Assembly (NCBI RefSeq): GCF_030756675.1
Contig: NZ_JAVBXD010000030.1
Location: 1 to 62,954, forward strand
Direction: 5' to 3'
Source: Bacillus multifaciens
Lineage (GTDB): Bacteria > Bacillota > Bacilli > Bacillales > Bacillaceae_G
Length of the DNA: 62,954 nt
Shown here: positions 60,333 through 62,954 of the stretch, in pieces
Layout: each line of letters opens with the position of its first letter
Numbering within the stretch: the stretch's first letter is position 1
Program-made: the position numbers and the translations under genes
The notes under the pieces: model-generated
Told to the model about the DNA's origin: nothing
The model's database searches: none
Seen by the model: the letters and a program-made list of their open reading frames with translations, nothing else

Positions 60333-62576
60333 CTATTTCTTAGTAACAAGTCCCTCATTGTTAGTTTCAATGTATCTCTGGCCAAAATCATGATTATTAA
60401 TATAGCCCTTAAAGTTTTGGTAAATTACACCATCAGGGCCAGCGGCATAAGAATCGTTTTTGCTGAGACTGAACAAGCCATTTTTAGCCATTTCTGAATT
60501 GTTAGTATGGAAGAAATATAATTTCCCATCAATGTTTTGAAAACCAGATACCTTTTCACCTTTATCGTTCATATAGAATGTGCTACCATTAATATCAACA
60601 AAGCCTGTCAGTAGAGCATGTCCCTCGTGATTAAAGTAATATCTTTTCCCATCAATGTTTTCATGACCATCAAAATTAGACATTCCTCCATCATGAAAAT
60701 GGTATTTTTTACCATCAATTTCCTTCCAACCAGTATAGTAACCTCCTTCTTCTAAGCTGTAATATACCAATATAGGATGAGGTGCATAAACTTTGGAAAT
60801 CCCGATTTTTCTAGGAGAACCATCCTTTTCAAAGAATAACATTTTCCCCTCAAAAGAAGCAGTCGTCACATCATCTATAGATTCTCCATCCAGCCTAGAA
60901 ACCTTCTCAAGTGCGCCTTTATCACCAGAAAAATGAAGAATAATATTTTGATCTTCTAAACGTACTTTCCTATTCGTTGATCCCGCCCGACTTTCGAAGT
61001 AATAAATCTTACCATCAATTTCTCGTAGACCTTTTTCAACAAACGCTCCGGAAGCATCAGAATATGCGGAATATCCTTCGCTGTGACTTGTCCATGCTGA
61101 TCGCTGTAAAACACCGTTATCATCAAAATTGTAGAACTTATTATCAATAGGTGTGTCCCATGAATGTCCATTTAACAAGCTATAATCATTTTGAAAATAA
61201 TACGTCTTACCTTCGATTTCCTGCCAACCCTTCAATAAGAATCCATCGGAACCTGCATAATAATGAACGTCAGAAATGTTTACCCAACTGTTCTTTATCA
61301 TGTTTCCAGAAGAATCTTTTGCAAGCAATTTATGACGCTCATATTCATCAGCTACGATCTGTATTCCGTCATACTGCTGTTTCTCATTTTCTTTACCAGG
61401 ATACCACTCTCTTAACCAATTATGAATTTCATTGTTGGTTTTTGCAGTGAAACGAAGTTCAGATTTAAAACTCCAATCCCTACCAAATTCGTAAAGATAC
61501 ATATTACCAGCCAAACTTACTCCATTTTGGTTATTCAAACGGAATTGAAATTCACCCTGACCAGAATTCTCAATCTGAACAAGTTCAAACAATTCATTAT
61601 CACCAATTGAATCAGAGTATTGGAGATTGTTTCCTTCGTTTCCTGAAAGGTATTGTGAACCTTTTTTTACAAACACCTTATTCGATCCTTTTTTATAAGG
61701 AATAATTTGATAAGATTCACCACTATTTAATTTAATAAATGGTAATGCGATAGGTGTTTCTAGAGTCAATTTCGTATCTGCAAATACATTTACTACTCGG
61801 TCACTAAAATCTTCACGGGCTTTCGAGTCATTCGTAACATAATTAGAAAGAACCTCTTTACCTACCGGCTCTGAAGTAGCTGTTCCTAATTGTCGTTTTT
61901 CGTGTGGTAGTTCATTAAAGAGATCCTTAAAATTCACACGAATATCAAGCACACCACCTTTAGTATAAGCATTTGGGAATTCTTCTCTTACAAATTTATC
62001 TGCTAAACCAGTGTAATGACCTTTATTGCTACTTTCTAGATAAAAGGTTTGCCAGTTTGCAAGAGCAACCCCTGTCTTTCCTTCATCTAATTGTTTTTGT
62101 GTAATATACAAAATATCATGTTTAGATAGTGATGGCTCATCAGGAGTTAAGTCTACGATTGTACCAGCTTGCTTAATACGAAGTTGTTGCCCATGCTTGA
62201 TTGTTTTATATTCAACCTTCCCATCGGGATAAGCAAGTTTAACCTTCTTACTAAAATTTTGATCTTTATAAAAATCAAACACACTAATTCCAAACTCTCC
62301 TTTTTGGAAAGTAGGAGCTTTGTAAGCACTGTTTTCAACCCCGCGGTTATAAGTGTATTTTGCATCGGTTTCTTCTAAAAACTTAACAAACGGCTCTTTT
62401 AAAAACGCATCATAAATACCTCCAAATGTTGTAACAATCGTTCCAAACGTATCAACATCTGCCTTAACCTTACTTTCCGTTAATGGACCTGCTAATGGGC
62501 TAGCACTGAATAAAATCCCCATCGCAATTCCTACAGGTAGGACTTTGGGTATCCTTTTTTTGTACTTTTCATTCAT
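60333..62576 (-). CDS. Secreted multi-repeat protein, toxin/adhesin-like, 747 aa
   Basis: ATG at 62576 (GAGGA eight bases ahead) starts MNEKYKKRIPKVLPVGIAMG, a signal peptide ending near ESKVKA. Residues ~45-270 (start VDTFGTIVTTFGGIYDAFL) belong to no family I know. Residues ~270-420 have lectin-like, beta-rich content (SGESYQIIPYKKGSN, NGVSLAGNMYLYEF). From ~448 to the end lie at least six repeats of the type GWxEIxGKxYYF, found in choline- or glucan-binding proteins and large clostridial toxins. Binding to surface sugars is likely; an enzymatic or toxic role is open. It is monocistronic, with ~370 bases of leader. Confidence 0.75.
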   Translation of the reverse strand: MNEKYKKRIPKVLPVGIAMGILFSASPLAGPLTESKVKADVDTFGTIVTTFGGIYDAFLKEPFVKFLEETDAKYTYNRGVENSAYKAPTFQKGEFGISVFDFYKDQNFSKKVKLAYPDGKVEYKTIKHGQQLRIKQAGTIVDLTPDEPSLSKHDILYITQKQLDEGKTGVALANWQTFYLESSNKGHYTGLADKFVREEFPNAYTKGGVLDIRVNFKDLFNELPHEKRQLGTATSEPVGKEVLSNYVTNDSKAREDFSDRVVNVFADTKLTLETPIALPFIKLNSGESYQIIPYKKGSNKVFVKKGSQYLSGNEGNNLQYSDSIGDNELFELVQIENSGQGEFQFRLNNQNGVSLAGNMYLYEFGRDWSFKSELRFTAKTNNEIHNWLREWYPGKENEKQQYDGIQIVADEYERHKLLAKDSSGNMIKNSWVNISDVHYYAGSDGFLLKGWQEIEGKTYYFQNDYSLLNGHSWDTPIDNKFYNFDDNGVLQRSAWTSHSEGYSAYSDASGAFVEKGLREIDGKIYYFESRAGSTNRKVRLEDQNIILHFSGDKGALEKVSRLDGESIDDVTTASFEGKMLFFEKDGSPRKIGISKVYAPHPILVYYSLEEGGYYTGWKEIDGKKYHFHDGGMSNFDGHENIDGKRYYFNHEGHALLTGFVDINGSTFYMNDKGEKVSGFQNIDGKLYFFHTNNSEMAKNGLFSLSKNDSYAAGPDGVIYQNFKGYINNHDFGQRYIETNNEGLVTKK

Positions 62577-62954
62577 AACGTCATTCCTCACTTTGTATGT
62601 ATGTTTTTCCCTACTTATTAAAAAAAATTAATGTTCGGAAGTTCATCATAGTTTAAAAAACTTTCAAATTCCTTGCATAAGTGTTACAAAAGTCTTTCGT
62701 GAAATTATAAAAATTATGATATCTGGTAACTTTTTTAATATAAAACACTATTTATTTCCTTTATTAACCAATAAATAGGAGACTTACCTATTACCACCAA
62801 GCTAAGAATGGGAAGTGATTGTGTATTTCTCTACATTCTCCATACTAACTTCTTTCCTACAATCAATTTGATATCGTTCATTGTATATCGTTAGAAACCC
62901 TTACAAAATACAGAAATCCAAGTACAGAAAAGGTACACATGTTATTGTTAGCGT
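62577..62954 (-). other. Leader/promoter region of the secreted-protein gene
   Basis: About 375 bases to the window end without a credible ORF on either strand. I looked for a PlcR box (TATGNAN4TNCATA) and found none. The region is A/T-rich; no complete promoter could be assigned with confidence. Confidence 0.35.

Noticed and set aside
62592-62954. PlcR-box search before the secreted-protein gene
   Set aside because: No match to TATGNAN4TNCATA was seen, so no link to the PlcR virulence regulon is claimed.

Overview
The window comes from a low-GC Firmicute chromosome and almost certainly from the Bacillus cereus group. The gene order (rpmF, the division and cell-wall cluster, spoIIGA-sigE-sigG, the ylm genes, divIVA, ileS, lspA, then the pyr operon) is the Bacillus order, the proteins match B. 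cereus-type lengths, and a ~200-bp interspersed repeat of the B. cereus-group 'bcr' kind occurs five times. Functional names rest on motif recognition and remembered family lengths; no database search was run.

Region 1 (1-4.5 kb) is the right end of a prophage: the end of a tail or spike protein, a small coiled-coil ORF, a secreted beta-propeller 'moron', holin and GH25 endolysin. A decayed edge follows, with a small gene broken by a 41-bp tandem duplication, a terminator-like hairpin and a cluster of ACCAC repeats. Region 2 (4.5-9.4 kb) holds yceD-rpmF, an RsfA-type sporulation regulator, the acetyltransferase ylbP, a ketopantoate reductase and bshC.

Region 3 (9.7-26.8 kb) is the dcw cluster: rsmH, ftsL, pbpB, spoVD, murE, mraY, murD, spoVE, murG, murB, divIB, ftsA, ftsZ. 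These make lipid II and build the divisome. No mraZ lies directly before rsmH, and no ylxW-ylxX-sbp lies before ftsA. Region 4 (27.2-39.5 kb) holds spoIIGA-sigE-sigG, ylmC-ylmD-ylmE-sepF-ylmG-ylmH-divIVA, a T-box-controlled ileS, a ylyA-like gene, lspA and ylyB. Region 5 (39.5-51.4 kb) is the complete pyr operon (pyrR, P, B, C, AA, AB, K, D, F, E) with three attenuators before pyrR, pyrP and pyrB.

Region 6 (51.4-62.9 kb) is accessory. It has small membrane proteins, a HAD phosphatase, a MOSC protein and three near-identical tyrosine T-box leaders in exact 273-bp tandem, followed by an amino-acid permease. Beyond these lie truncated DinB and GH4 genes, a Tn3-family end with a res-like region and resolvase but no transposase, other gene remnants, and a 747-residue secreted protein with C-terminal aromatic repeats.

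The most interesting signals are regulatory RNA. (i) The triple Tyr T-box array leads to a 37-codon upstream ORF that carries three consecutive Tyr codons, starts inside a hairpin and overlaps the permease gene. (ii) A 14-bp perfect hairpin places the spoVD ribosome-binding site in its loop and reaches the first two bases of the start codon; a possible sigma-E start inside its left arm would mirror the arrangement at sigG, which is also visible here. (iii) An exact 38-bp Tn3-type inverted repeat marks where a transposon cut a GH4 gene.
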